NCBI GenBank assembly: GCA_947646735.1
Contig: CANTFK010000017.1
Coordinates: 372,001-436,000 of the forward strand
Source of the DNA: Peronospora farinosa
Taxonomy: Eukaryota > Oomycota > Peronosporomycetes > Peronosporales > Peronosporaceae
Length of the DNA stretch: 64,000 bases
Direction of reading: 5' to 3'
The notes beneath the pieces are model-generated. The model searched no databases, was not told the DNA's origin, and was given only the letters and a program-made list of their open reading frames with translations. This document shows, piece after piece, positions 22,632-31,710 of the stretch (positions are counted from its first letter, which is position 1; each line of letters begins with the position of its first letter). Position numbers and translations under genes: made by a program.

Positions 22632-22973
22632 TGTAATGGGCTACATTACACATATAGCATTAACACAAATAAACAATTACATATGTAGGCAGGTGCTGGG
22701 CCCGAATAGCGGGCACAGCGTGGTAATTTATTATTGGTTTATTATTGAGCCTAAAGTCCCCAATATGGACCAATGATAAATCAACCTGAAATTGTGTGGT
22801 TCCCGAAAGGCGGGAACACTGTCGTATTTATTACGACTAAAATCTTCGTAATTAGTACGAATTAAAACCAAAATAAAAATCAGAGTTAAATTTACTTAAT
22901 ACCTAATACTCGGGCTTGAGTCTTCCTCAAGCGCACGTGTAAGCTAGTGACGGTACGTTCTAGCCCCGTTACA
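22632..22973 (+). repeat. 5' LTR of B
   Basis: TGTAATGGGC to CCCCGTTACA. The first 19 bases form a hairpin (TGTAATG with CATTACA). Further palindromes include GCCCGAATAGCGGGC and TTCCCGAAAGGCGGGAA. Confidence 0.95.
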
Positions 22974-22975
22974 CC

Positions 22976-22989
22976 TGGTAGCACTTTGT
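22976..22989 (+). other. Putative primer-binding site of B
   Basis: TGGTAGCACTTTGT starts two bases after the 5' LTR, the same spacing as in family A. The matching tRNA is not known. Confidence 0.5.
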
Positions 22990-22999
22990 AGTCCTTCCT

Positions 23000-24049
23000 A
23001 TGCCCGAGTTTGGGATGAGCGATTCGTCGTACTTTGACGCTCCAGATTTATTTCTGGAGCACGCGACCTTCCCCCATCTTACTGGTGTTGAGTGGGATGC
23101 CCTTAATCGCCTCGCGGCGATATCGGGAGAGGCATTCGTCGCGTCGCTGATGAGATCAGCGACCCCTGACGCGCAACGTCTCGCCATACATGAGTTTATG
23201 GCACGCGAGCTCGCCGAATCCAACCGGCGAGGCTTAACTCCCTCGCGCCCTTCACGTAATGAGGCCGTGAAGATGGAAACCTCATCCTACTCTGGAGAAG
23301 GTAAGGACCGGTTATCGCTGAACCGGTGGTTCCGAGAAGTTGATATCGCCATCGCCTCGAGACTTCTTGAGGCTCCACAGGCGAAGGTCAACTTTCTTCT
23401 TTCCCGCCTCACCGGGAAGGCCAAGGAGTGGGCCCTTGGTAAACTCGTTGTGGACGAGCACGCATTTCCCACCTTGGATACCATCCAGGACGATCTCCGT
23501 CTTGCCTTCGAGCCACCACAAGAGGAGAAACTGGTGCGATCAAGATTCCTGTCGATGCGACAGGGTAAAATGGCGATGCGCGACTACGTACAGATGGCTA
23601 GGCATCTGGCGTCGTGTATTATAACGCACCCCATGGACATGTACACACAGGTGAATGTCTTTGTGGATGGTATGCGTGAGGGGCAGACCCGCTTATCGCT
23701 GGAGCGCGCCGAGCCTGCCACATTGGAGGAGGCATTCGCCATCGCACTCCGTGAAGACTTTAGGGTCACAAAGGCCTATGCCAAACCCTCGGACGTCAGC
23801 GTTCCCCGGCCTTCTGGCCCAGAACCTATGGAGATCGACGTTATTGAGTCGTCGGGTGACCGGCGACGTGTCTTTCATCATAAAGGTGACGCTCGCACCG
23901 GGCTTCCAATGGTTTGCTTTCGTTGTCTCAAGCCAGGACATCGCGCGGCAGAGTGCCGTGCGCCAGCCCCATTATCGGTGCAAGTAGTGGACGCCCATCA
24001 TGAGGGTGCTGTACCGGCCGCACGTCCAAAAAACGGTCGGGACCAGTAG
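23000..24049 (+). CDS. gag: Gag of element B
   Basis: 349 residues, uninterrupted. A helical capsid-like region (about 95-260) contains [15 protein letters not shown] and [13 protein letters not shown]. The PMEID motif precedes a CCHC zinc knuckle ([14 protein letters not shown], about 310-325). Gag packages the element RNA into virus-like particles in the cytoplasm. The ATG at 23000 follows the primer site by only 10 bases. The frame ends at TAG 24047, inside the predicted frameshift hairpin. Confidence 0.92.
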   Translation: MPEFGMSDSSYFDAPDLFLEHATFPHLTGVEWDALNRLAAISGEAFVASLMRSATPDAQRLAIHEFMARELAESNRRGLTPSRPSRNEAVKMETSSYSGEGKDRLSLNRWFREVDIAIASRLLEAPQAKVNFLLSRLTGKAKEWALGKLVVDEHAFPTLDTIQDDLRLAFEPPQEEKLVRSRFLSMRQGKMAMRDYVQMARHLASCIITHPMDMYTQVNVFVDGMREGQTRLSLERAEPATLEEAFAIALREDFRVTKAYAKPSDVSVPRPSGPEPMEIDVIESSGDRRRVFHHKGDARTGLPMVCFRCLKPGHRAAECRAPAPLSVQVVDAHHEGAVPAARPKNGRDQ

Positions 24050-27000
24050 GTGCAGGGCGCCCTACTGGTTGGAACGGAGGTCCGGGTCCCCCGGTGGCAG
24101 CCCAACCTTCCAGTCCTCCTGCGCTACGCGCACGGTTAAATGCCACCACTACGAGTGGTGATTCACGTCTGATTATTGTCAGTTTACATGTCGCCGGCGT
24201 CCGGCGACCTCTGCGAGCACTCCTGGACTCAGGAGCAACAAACAATTTCTTTCGTGAATCTTGTTTGTCGATGCTGCCTCCCAGCATTCAGGTCCGTGAG
24301 GGACCTGGCCAAGTCGTCGTCAAGTTGGCTGACGGGAAACCACACCGCGTATCGCGGCGCGAAGTGTCGTTGCCGTATACGTTTGATGGCTTTCGCAGTA
24401 ATGATGATTTCTTGGTGATCGCGATGAATTATGCATTCGATTGCATACTGGGCATGCCATGGCTGGCACGTTATAAGCCCCAGATCGACTGGTTAGCCAG
24501 ATCAGTGAGACGTCGACGCAAGTTCGATGTCAGTGAAGTGTTTACCCATCTCTTGGTATCTCCAAGTGACTGGCCAAACGTCACAGTCGTGGATCGCGAT
24601 TCCACGACGTTGGCGGTGCACAGAGCGAGCGATGGCCCTCTCTGCACTGCTTGTGCTGTTCTTCGGGACACAAGTGACAGTGACTCCTCGCTACAGAGCG
24701 AAGAGGACGACGAGGACGACGCGGTCGAACAGGGGTTCCCGCGCGTCATTAATGCGGTTGAACAGGGGTTCCCGCACGTGAATGCAGTGGTTGAACCGGG
24801 GTTCCCATCTGCACCTATTGTGGTCGAGCAGGGGCTCCCACAAGGGCATTGTGGCGACGAGCAAGAGCTCGCCAGCGAGTGTGACGTGGACGGACAGGAG
24901 TCCTCACGCGAGAGCATGATGGTCGAACCGGGGTTCCCATCATCACCCACTGTGGTCGAACCGAGGTTCCCACATGGGCATATTGTGGTCGAGCAGGGGC
25001 TCCCACACGAGTACAACGTGGACGGACAGGAGTCCCCACGCGAGAGCATGATGGTCGAACCGGGAATCCCATCATCACCCACTGTGGTCGAACCGAGGTT
25101 CCCACATGGGCATACTGTGGTTGAGCAGGGGCTCCCACGCGGGTTTACGGCGGCCGAGCAGGAGCTCCCGCATCAAGTGTCGACGGTCGAGTTTGGGGTA
25201 CTCCCGTCCAGTGTTTCCGGCATCTTGGATGACGACATCCAGTGCCTAGAGGGGGGTGATGGTTTATCACCTGACTGCGGTTCGCCAGCTTCGAGTAGTG
25301 ACTCGAAGCACGATGGGGACAACAGCACCGAGAATTTAGCGTTGGAATGTGTCCACGCTATCGTGTACGTGGAAGGGAGTCCACAAAGGCGCCAATATAT
25401 CGAGGTCGAGAGTCCTCCTCGTAATGCGTCTTCCATTACAAGTCTTCCAGGGCTTTCCTGGAAGCATTTCCTACGTGACCTTAAGGGAGGCACTGTGGAA
25501 CAAGTGTGTCTAATCACCAACGAGGTAATTACTGTGTCGAATGAGGAGCATATGGCGCGTTCTCGAAGCGCTGAACCAAAGTCAGCGCGTGAAGAAAGGT
25601 TTGCATCACAGTCATGGGAGGCTCTGCGAGAGTCTGGTAACCCCGTCTACGACATTGCTCGTGAGTATGCAGACGTGTTCCCGGACAAGATCCCGGCTGA
25701 ACTTCCTGCGGACCGCGGTGTTCGGCACGAGATTGATCTCGTGCCAGGGTCGAAGTATTGTGTGACACGGCAGTGGCCGTTGCCTCGAGATCAAGTCGAA
25801 GCTATTGACGCATTCTTTGAAGGTCGCCGCAAAGCGGGTCATGTGCGGGAGAGTATCTCACCACATTCGAGTCCAACCTTCTGCGTGAAGAAGGCTACGG
25901 GAGGCTGGCGGATAGTGCATGCGTTCAATAAGTTGAATGATGCCACTATTCCTGCGCAAACGCCAATTCCCAGGAAGGACATGGTGCTGAATTCCATGTC
26001 AGGTAGTGTCATCTTCAGTGCCATCGACTTGACCGATGGCTTTTACCAGATTTTGATGCGCCCGAGCGATATCCCACTCACCGCGGTGAGCACCCCGAGT
26101 GGCATGTTATGGGAGTGGCTGGTAATGCCACAAGGGTTGAAGAACTCTCCGGCCACTTTCAATCGCATGGTGTCTCAAGTGTTGAGACCTCTTCGGAACT
26201 TTGCCCCAAGTTATTTTGACGATATCTTCGTCCATAGTCGCGCCGAGGGCAACCTCAACGATGTCCAAGTTCACCTTCAACACCTGAAGCAAGTGTTTCA
26301 AGTTATGCGGGACAACAAGTTGTACGCGAATCTCAAGAAGTGTGTCTTTTGTGCACCGGAGATTCCGGTGTTAGGTTGCTATGTGAGTAAATCGGGAGTT
26401 CGAGCTGATCCAGAGAAGGTGTCGTCCATCTGTTCTTGGCCCACGCCCAAGAACCCTACGGAGTTGCGCCAGTGGCTCGGCTTGGCTAATTATTTGCACA
26501 AGTATACGAAGGATTATGCTGGTTCTATCCAGCCTTTGTCGTCACTCTTGAAGAAAGACGCCACGTGGTTGTGGCGTCCCGAGCACCAAGCAGCCTTCGA
26601 AGCAGTAAAGAAGAGCCTAGCGTCAGCGCCAGTCCTGGTCCTACCAGACGATTCCAAGCCGTTCCACGTGGTTTGCTACGCCAGTGATTTTGCAATCGGT
26701 TGTGCCCTCATGCAATTTGATGATGAGGGCCGTGAACGAGTCGTGAGTTATCAGTCGCGACAGATGAAGCCAGCTGAGAAGAACTATCCGGTTCACGACA
26801 AGGAGTTATTAGCGATGCGCTATGCACTCATCAAGTTTCGCGTGCATCTCCTTGGTGAAAGTAAGTTTGCTTTGTACACCGATCATGCATCGCTGCGCAC
26901 AGCGATGAAGAGCCCACACCTGTCCCAACGGATGGCACGATGGCTCTCATTCTTCTCTGAGTACAACTTCGTCGTGCATTACAAGCCAGGCAAGACCAAT

Positions 27001-28146
27001 ATTCTCGCTGACGCCTTGTCACGACGTCCCGACTACGATCCTCGGACTGCTCTGAGTCGCCAGGCTACTGATGACGAGGACGATGATGACCGATGTGCAA
27101 TGTGTGTATCGCTGAACTTAACTCGGGTTACACCCGAGCCGTGTTTATTTGATGAGATCGTCGCAGCGTACAAGGGTGACTCAGATTATGCAGACATTAT
27201 CGAGTATCTGCGTGCTCCCAGCGATGCTGCACTGGGAGCATTATCCCGTACCAAGCGCGACCATATTCATCGATACAGTTTAGATGGCGATTTGCTTCTG
27301 TATAGCATCGACCAATGCGATGCTCCTCGCACGGTGATTGCCAATGACATGGATTTGCGTGCAAGAATCATTCACGAGTATCACGATGCTCCTGCTGGCG
27401 GCCATTTAGGCCGCGAAAAGACTTTCGCGGCTGTGTCTCGAGACTTCTTCTGGCCCCACATGTATAAGTGGGTACGCAACTGGATCCGAACGTGCGAAAT
27501 ATGCCAGCGTGTGAAGCCATCTCCATCGTCACAGGCTCCCTTGCGATCGTTGCCAATTGCAGCAGAGGCCTGGAGATCAGTTTCGATGGACTTTATCTTC
27601 GGGCTTGCGCCCGATAGCCAAGCTCGAACGGGCATCTTGGTCTTTGTTGACAGATTCAGCAAGATGACACATCTCGTGCCTGTTCACGCTAAGGTCACCG
27701 CGGCAGAGACCGCGGCGCACTTCATCGACGCGGTGTTCCGTCATCATGGCCTTCCAGAAAACATTGTTTCGGACCGTGATCCGCGATTTACGTCCGCATT
27801 TTGGACATCACTTTTCGAGCTCCTCGGGACAAAACTGCTGATGTCGACGGCAGACCATCCGGAAACGGATGGGCAGACCGAGCGCGTGAACCGAGTCCTC
27901 GAAGATGTTCTTTGGAGTTATGCTACGTCAGTTACAAGTTGGAGTGCATTTTTACCACTCGCTGAGTTCGCACTCAACAACGCCGTACACGCGTCAACAG
28001 GGTTGACGCCATTTTTTGTGAATTCGGCTCGTCACTCTCGTGTTCCTACTGTCCTGGCCGTGGGGCGACCCACAACACCTAGTGGCTCCACTCTGGGGGG
28101 GATAAAGGTGATAAACAAGGATCGAGTGCAGCTCACGGTATTTTGA
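24004..28146 (+). CDS. pol: Pol of element B: protease, RT, RNase H, integrase core
   Basis: Open in the -1 frame from 24004. There is no ATG at the beginning, consistent with frameshift expression. Protease has [12 protein letters not shown] Glu/Pro/Gly repeat linker covers 24720-25180. RT includes [21 protein letters not shown] and YFDDIFVHS. RNase H reads [11 protein letters not shown] where family A has VVCDASNFAIG, so the usual first catalytic Asp is Tyr (codon 26677-26679). Integrase has the HHCC finger ([11 protein letters not shown]...CEICQ) and the core residues in [15 protein letters not shown] and [10 protein letters not shown]. The frame closes at TGA 28144, after a G7 run, before the C-terminal module. 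Confidence 0.93.
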   Translation, partial: GCCTGRTSKKRSGPVGAGRPTGWNGGPGPPVAAQPSSPPALRARLNATTTSGDSRLIIVSLHVAGVRRPLRALLDSGATNNFFRESCLSMLPPSIQVREGPGQVVVKLADGKPHRVSRREVSLPYTFDGFRSNDDFLVIAMNYAFDCILGMPWLARYKPQIDWLARSVRRRRKFDVSEVFTHLLVSPSDWPNVTVVDRDSTTLAVHRASDGPLCTACAVLRDTSDSDSSLQSEEDDEDDAVEQGFPRVINAVEQGFPHVNAVVEPGFPSAPIVVEQGLPQGHCGDEQELASECDVDGQESSRESMMVEPGFPSSPTVVEPRFPHGHIVVEQGLPHEYNVDGQESPRESMMVEPGIPSSPTVVEPRFPHGHTVVEQGLPRGFTAAEQELPHQVSTVEFGVLPSSVSGILDDDIQCLEGGDGLSPDCGSPASSSDSKHDGDNSTENLALECVHAIVYVEGSPQRRQYIEVESPPRNASSITSLPGLSWKHFLRDLKGGTVEQVCLITNEVITVSNEEHMARSRSAEPKSAREERFASQSWEALRESGNPVYDIAREYADVFPDKIPAELPADRGVRHEIDLVPGSKYCVTRQWPLPRDQVEAIDAFFEGRRKAGHVRESISPHSSPTFCVKKATGGWRIVHAFNKLNDATIPAQTPIPRKDMVLNSMSGSVIFSAIDLTDGFYQILMRPSDIPLTAVSTPSGMLWEWLVMPQGLKNSPATFNRMVSQVLRPLRNFAPSYFDDIFVHSRAEGNLNDVQVHLQHLKQVFQVMRDNKLYANLKKCVFCAPEIPVLGCYVSKSGVRADPEKVSSICSWPTPKNPTELRQWLGLANYLHKYTKDYAGSIQPLSSLLKKDATWLWRPEHQAAFEAVKKSLASAPVLVLPDDSKPFHVVCYASDFAIGCALMQFDDEGRERVVSYQSRQMKPAEKNYPVHDKELLAMRYALIKFRVHLLGESKFALYTDHASLRTAMKSPHLSQRMARWLSFFSEYNFVVHYKPGKTNILADALSRRPDYDPRTALSRQATDDEDDDDRCAMCVSLNLTRVTPEPCLFDEIVAAYKGDSDYADIIEYLRAPSDAALGALSRTKRDHIHRYSLDGDLLLYSIDQCDAPRTVIANDMDLRARIIHEYHDAPAGGHLGREKTFAAVSRDFFWPHMYKWVRNWIRTCEICQRVKPSPSSQAPLRSLPIAAEAWRSVSMDFIFGLAPDSQARTGILVFVDRFSKMTHLVPVHAKVTAAETAAHFIDAVFRHHGLPENIVSDRDPRFTSAFWTSLFELLGTKLLMSTADHPETDGQTERVNRVLEDVLWSYATSVTSWSAFLPLAEFALNNAVHASTGLTPFFVNSARHSRVPTVLAVGRPTTPSGSTLGGIKVINKDRVQLTVF
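24028..24068 (+). promoter_or_regulatory. -1 programmed frameshift signal, gag to pol (B)
   Basis: The slippery heptamer A AAA AAC (24028-24034) sits in the gag reading frame (CCA AAA AAC). After an 8-base spacer a perfect 8-bp stem follows (24043-24050 with 24061-24068, 10-base loop). The gag TAG is in the 5' arm. The pol frame is -1 to gag and is open from 24004. These are the parts of the classical retroviral signal. Confidence 0.85.
24720..25180 (+). repeat. Tandem in-frame repeats in the pol linker of B
   Basis: Units of about 14-15 codons around VVEQGFPH and VVEPGFPS recur about ten times. A longer block containing [15 protein letters not shown] and [10 protein letters not shown] is present twice, almost unchanged, about 126 bases apart. 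The linker lies between protease and RT. All units keep the frame. Confidence 0.9.
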
Positions 28147-29510
28147 GCGCGAATGCAGTAACACGATCCAAGGCAAAGACGGCCATTTTGACGCCATCAG
28201 ACGTGGCGTCCCCATTAGCTCGATGGACTGCGCAGACATTGATTGACCCGTCTTCGGGTAAGCGTTCCCCTACTGCCAACTACGCGCCGATTGAGTCGGC
28301 GCGACCAATTGATGACATGGCCGTGTCGGAATTTATACTCCAACGTCAAGCCATCACCAGGTTTGTACGCGACGCACTACAAACTGCTGTAGACCTACAG
28401 AAGGAGAACGCTGACAAACATGGAAGAAAGAACATGAGCAAGTTTGAGAAAGGTGACCGTGTATTATTATCGACGGAAGGTTTAAGGGATTCTGCGGTCA
28501 CTAATCTGGGCGCGAGTAAACTCGCGCCACGCTTCATCGGTCCATTCAAGGTTCTGAAGGCAATTGGCGACGCTTATACACTCGACGTCCCCTCTTCACT
28601 GCGACTCCACCCGACATTCTATGTCGGGCGGCTGAAGGAATATCGTCCGGCTACGCTTCACGGTTTGGCTCCGACGCCGGCTTCAGGGGTTCGTAAGTCG
28701 AACGGCCTTCCCGTCGCGCTCGACGCGCCGATGACATGGGGCGGGGTCTCGATCCCGTCTGAACCTGACCAAGCATCTGGCGCTCCAGAATCCTTATCCG
28801 CTCGAGCAGTTCACGGTTCGACTGCCGGGTCTCATTCGAAGTCTTCTCCGCCTGGGCAGCACGTTCACTGGCAGCCTCAGCCTCCAGCCGAGCATCGGCA
28901 GCTATATTCACGGCCTGATCAACATCGTCCTGAGCAACCAGGACGCCAGCTCTACCACCGCGAGAGCCCTCCTCCGCTTGTTGATGCGGAGGGACAGGTG
29001 CGCTGGATTGTAGACCGCATTGTGGGTCACGAGGACCCTCCACAACCATTACTGCAGTCGGCTCATGAGAAGCGTGCGGTTCCATCCGTGCGTAGGTACC
29101 GAGTACGTTGGCTTGGATTCCCTCCCGAGCAGGATACATGGGAACCACGTTCCTCGCTCCTTCGTGACGTTCCAGATGTGGTTCTGTCGTATGAAGCCAC
29201 GAAGTCGGACTATTCCAAGGCGGGCGAGCACGCGAACGCTCTCGTGACAAACGAGAGCGGTAAGGAGATTCACGTTGTCGGAAACGGGAACGATGACAAG
29301 AACGAGAACGATGTCGCGAACGCAAACGATGTCGCGAACGAGATCGATGCCGTGATCGAGAATGTCGCGGTGAATACATATCACGATTGCGAGGCGAGAA
29401 TCGCGCAACTGGACGGGCAGGCGAACGTGTCGCTGCCCTGCGCTGATGATCCCGCGGAGATCGACTCCGCTGTCGCGAGTGGTGCCGCCAGCAGGGCGCA
29501 CCACGAATAA
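28083..29510 (+). CDS. Element B second ORF: integrase C-terminal (GPY/F) and chromodomain
   Basis: The frame opens at 28083 and overlaps the pol end in the -1 frame. Near the start is [19 protein letters not shown], then [12 protein letters not shown] (GPY/F module) and [13 protein letters not shown] long Pro/Ser/His-rich linker follows. The chromodomain is VERI-like at [10 protein letters not shown] and then [18 protein letters not shown] low-complexity Asn/Asp/Val tail ends it. Chromodomains steer integration to marked chromatin. In single-ORF relatives this is the end of Pol. Here it needs a -1 shift at the G7 run, reinitiation, or reflects a 1-base indel. Confidence 0.85.
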   Translation, partial: WLHSGGDKGDKQGSSAAHGILSANAVTRSKAKTAILTPSDVASPLARWTAQTLIDPSSGKRSPTANYAPIESARPIDDMAVSEFILQRQAITRFVRDALQTAVDLQKENADKHGRKNMSKFEKGDRVLLSTEGLRDSAVTNLGASKLAPRFIGPFKVLKAIGDAYTLDVPSSLRLHPTFYVGRLKEYRPATLHGLAPTPASGVRKSNGLPVALDAPMTWGGVSIPSEPDQASGAPESLSARAVHGSTAGSHSKSSPPGQHVHWQPQPPAEHRQLYSRPDQHRPEQPGRQLYHRESPPPLVDAEGQVRWIVDRIVGHEDPPQPLLQSAHEKRAVPSVRRYRVRWLGFPPEQDTWEPRSSLLRDVPDVVLSYEATKSDYSKAGEHANALVTNESGKEIHVVGNGNDDKNENDVANANDVANEIDAVIENVAVNTYHDCEARIAQLDGQANVSLPCADDPAEIDSAVASGAASRAHHE

Positions 29511-29945
29511 CTGCGCTTCTCCGTTCGCCCAGACTTCGCTCATACTTCGCAATCCAACTTCGTTCGCGATCACTGAGTGGACACTCAGCGATGTGTCGTC
29601 GCCATTCGTCATGAGTTGGGCGTGGAGTCGAGTCACAAGATTGGCATCCGATTCCAACGTTGGATGAAGGCGCACCAAGAACGTTGTAGAGCTTCATGCT
29701 CGATTCCATCAAGACCTTTCCCGCGCAGTTTTCGAAATCGGCGGAAGTAGTCCCGCATCATGTCCAGTGAGTCCGGAGCGTGAGCTCCGGACAAGTCGTA
29801 CAGCGACCAAGGTATGAGCTGCCGCGCCATGATGTTGGTTGATGCACTTCCGCTGACGTTCCTTGGGAGTGCTGCTGGACTGGGTGTTGGGTCTCCGGAC
29901 ATTGCTTGTTCGTTTGTGGGCGAAGGGTTTTCGACAGTTGAGCAC
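28651..29945 (-). CDS. Antisense ORF pair inside element B (aORF-B)
   Basis: From the 3' LTR side, a first minus frame (about 29945 to 29633) encodes SASTNIMARQLIPW, DMMRDYFRRFRKL and FIQRWNRMP. A second frame (29712 to 28651, 353 codons) continues after a +1 step with a CxxC...HxxxC segment (CQSCDSTPRP then WRRHIAEC). It goes on through a long Arg/Ser/His-rich stretch to a C-terminal coiled coil ([27 protein letters not shown]). It overlaps the sense chromodomain ORF for about 860 bases without a stop. The codon phase against the sense frame equals that in family A. It could be an antisense gene read from near the 3' LTR, or a non-selected shadow. The function is unknown. Confidence 0.5.
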
Positions 29946-29981
29946 TCACGGTTGGTGAGTGCTGTTATGAGAAGGGGGTGA

Positions 29982-30323
29982 TGTAATGGGCTACATTACA
30001 CATATAGCATTAACACAAATAAACAATTACATATGTAGGCAGGTGCTGGGCCCGAATAGCGGGCACAGCGTGGTAATTTATTATTGGTTTATTATTGGGC
30101 CTAAAGTCCCCAATATGGACCAATGATAAATCAACCTGAAATTGTGTGGTTCCCGAAAGGCGGGAACACTGTCGTATTTATTACGACTAAAATCTTCGTA
30201 ATTAGTACGAATTAAAACCAAAATAAAAATCAGAGTTAAATTTACTTAATACCTAATACTCGGGCTTGAGTCTTCCTCAAGCGCACGTGTAAGCTAGTGA
30301 CGGTACGTTCTAGCCCCGTTACA
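29982..30323 (+). repeat. 3' LTR of B
   Basis: 342 bp, one apparent difference from the 5' LTR. Followed by the target duplication AATGT. Confidence 0.95.
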
Positions 30324-30440
30324 AATGTCACCATCATCGCATCGTTATTCGCACGACAGACCTCGATGGCATCATCGAGTTCGACGAAGCATCTTAACAA
30401 GGTGTTGCCCTCGATGCCATGTCACATCAATTATTTAGGC

Positions 30441-30494
30441 TCGAGGCGACGCGAATGCTTCCCTCCCCCAGCTGCAGCATTCGCGTCGCCTCGA
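30441..30494. repeat. Perfect 18-bp hairpin, GC-rich
   Basis: Arms 30441-30458 and 30477-30494 are exact reverse complements (GAGGCGACGCGAATGC core) around an 18-base loop. It is not next to any stop codon that would suggest a 3' UTR role. Confidence 0.92.
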
Positions 30495-31439
30495 TTCCTT
30501 GCCAGCTTGCTGCTATAGAAAGGTATGGTTTTTAATCCCTTCGTCCAGTTCATGGTGGATACGCTTTGCGATGGTTGCATGTCATCTTCATCTAAAGATA
30601 GCGCTATGACACCGTCTCTCACGTTTGTAAATTCTCCTCACTTTGAAACTTGCGCGACAGTCAGACACTGCGGAGTCGTTCACGGCTTCAGCATTTTGCT
30701 AAAGCCTTTAATACAGATAGCTCCAAATGTTTGATGCTTGTAGTTGTTGCACTTGTGCAATGGTTGTTAGAAGCTAAAGTAAACATGTTAAGCATTAACT
30801 GCTCTCGTTTGTCAACACTACAACAAGCACGCTGACGGCACTGCAACTTGACCATGTAAGTGTCAGATGGCATCCGTCTTACCTGCTTATCTCGTATGGT
30901 GGTCCCACATTGCAATCGTATGGCCTTGTCCGAACGGTCCAGTTGTCAGCTTGTCGTCCCAACTAGTAAGTTGTCACCTGCCTCTCCTTGTCCCATCTGT
31001 CTAATTGTCACACAACCGACCATTCGGGTGTATGTCCCACGGTATTGCACTTGAACCTTATAACCTGTCAACCTGCCAAACACGATTTTTTCAAACAGGA
31101 ATTGTTGAAGCAGATGCGTAGTGCTCACTAGGTAGTCATTGAACACTAAAATACATTGGTCCTTAGTTCACCAGCAACTGCTACCTTTAAGCCACTCATT
31201 TCTCATGCTAGACTCAGTATATCATACTCACTGATTTACCTTGGCCATTGACTGACAACGCGCCCGTAATCACTGACCGTCATCATGTCCATAATCCCGC
31301 GTCTGTCCAACAGGCGCTCAGCGGTGCGACAGTGTACCTTACCTACATGTCCATCTTCAACAATAACAGTATACTGATGACAGAGTAAGCAGAGGCCTTG
31401 CAGCTCACGTACGATAAAGCACAAAGGAATGCAAGGCAA

Positions 31440-31620
31440 CAAACGTTGCGCTTAGTTGTAGGAAAAAGGAGAACTATATTTAGCCAGTTCTCCTGTTATT
31501 TCTCTCCAAAGAGATTTAACGACAATATCGTCTAGTAAGACAATATTGTCAAATTTTAATTGCTATGATAATATTGTCTAATATCAATCGATAATATTAA
31601 CATTTGCCAATGTCAACTTT
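31440..31620. repeat. Family-C LTR-like fragment
   Basis: Shares CGCTTAGTTG, the following A/G-rich run and repeated GACAATATTGTC-type palindromes with the solo LTR at 326-784. Ends are not defined. Confidence 0.5.
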
Positions 31621-31710
31621 TGAGCCTAATTTAGTCCACCACATTTTGAGTTTTTTTAGTGATACACAATTTCGAATAGTTGGTAGACGCAGCGCAGCCA
31701 TTTATCTACT

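Larger units (their letters stand above)
22632..30323 (+). mobile_element. Element B: young, structurally complete Ty3/gypsy chromodomain retrotransposon
   Basis: Two 342-bp LTRs (22632-22973 and 29982-30323) differ at one position that I can find (A versus G in the ATTGRGCC stretch). The element is flanked by the direct repeat AATGT (22627-22631 and 30324-30328). A primer-binding-site-like TGGTAGCACTTT lies at 22976, and the polypurine tract GAGAAGGGGGTGA precedes the 3' LTR. Gag, protease, RT, RNase H, integrase and chromodomain are all present. Near-identical LTRs mean a recent insertion. Two defects may disable it: a Tyr for Asp in RNase H and a frame break at a G7 run. Confidence 0.95.
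30324..31710. other. Intergenic region without a supported gene
   Basis: Short ORFs on both strands lack recognisable domains; a minus ORF at 31236-31442 has a CLLCHQYTVIVEDG segment that I cannot place. The right end (31440-31620) resembles the family-C solo LTR (CGCTTAGTTG, GACAATATTGTC). A strong hairpin lies at 30441-30494. The bystin promoter must lie in the last few hundred bases. Confidence 0.5.

Noticed and set aside
24471..25138. Minus-strand ORFs of 203 and 107 codons opposite the pol linker of B
   Set aside because: They are the mirror image of the in-frame tandem repeats. Simple repeats without antisense stops give long shadow frames, and no counterpart exists in family A.
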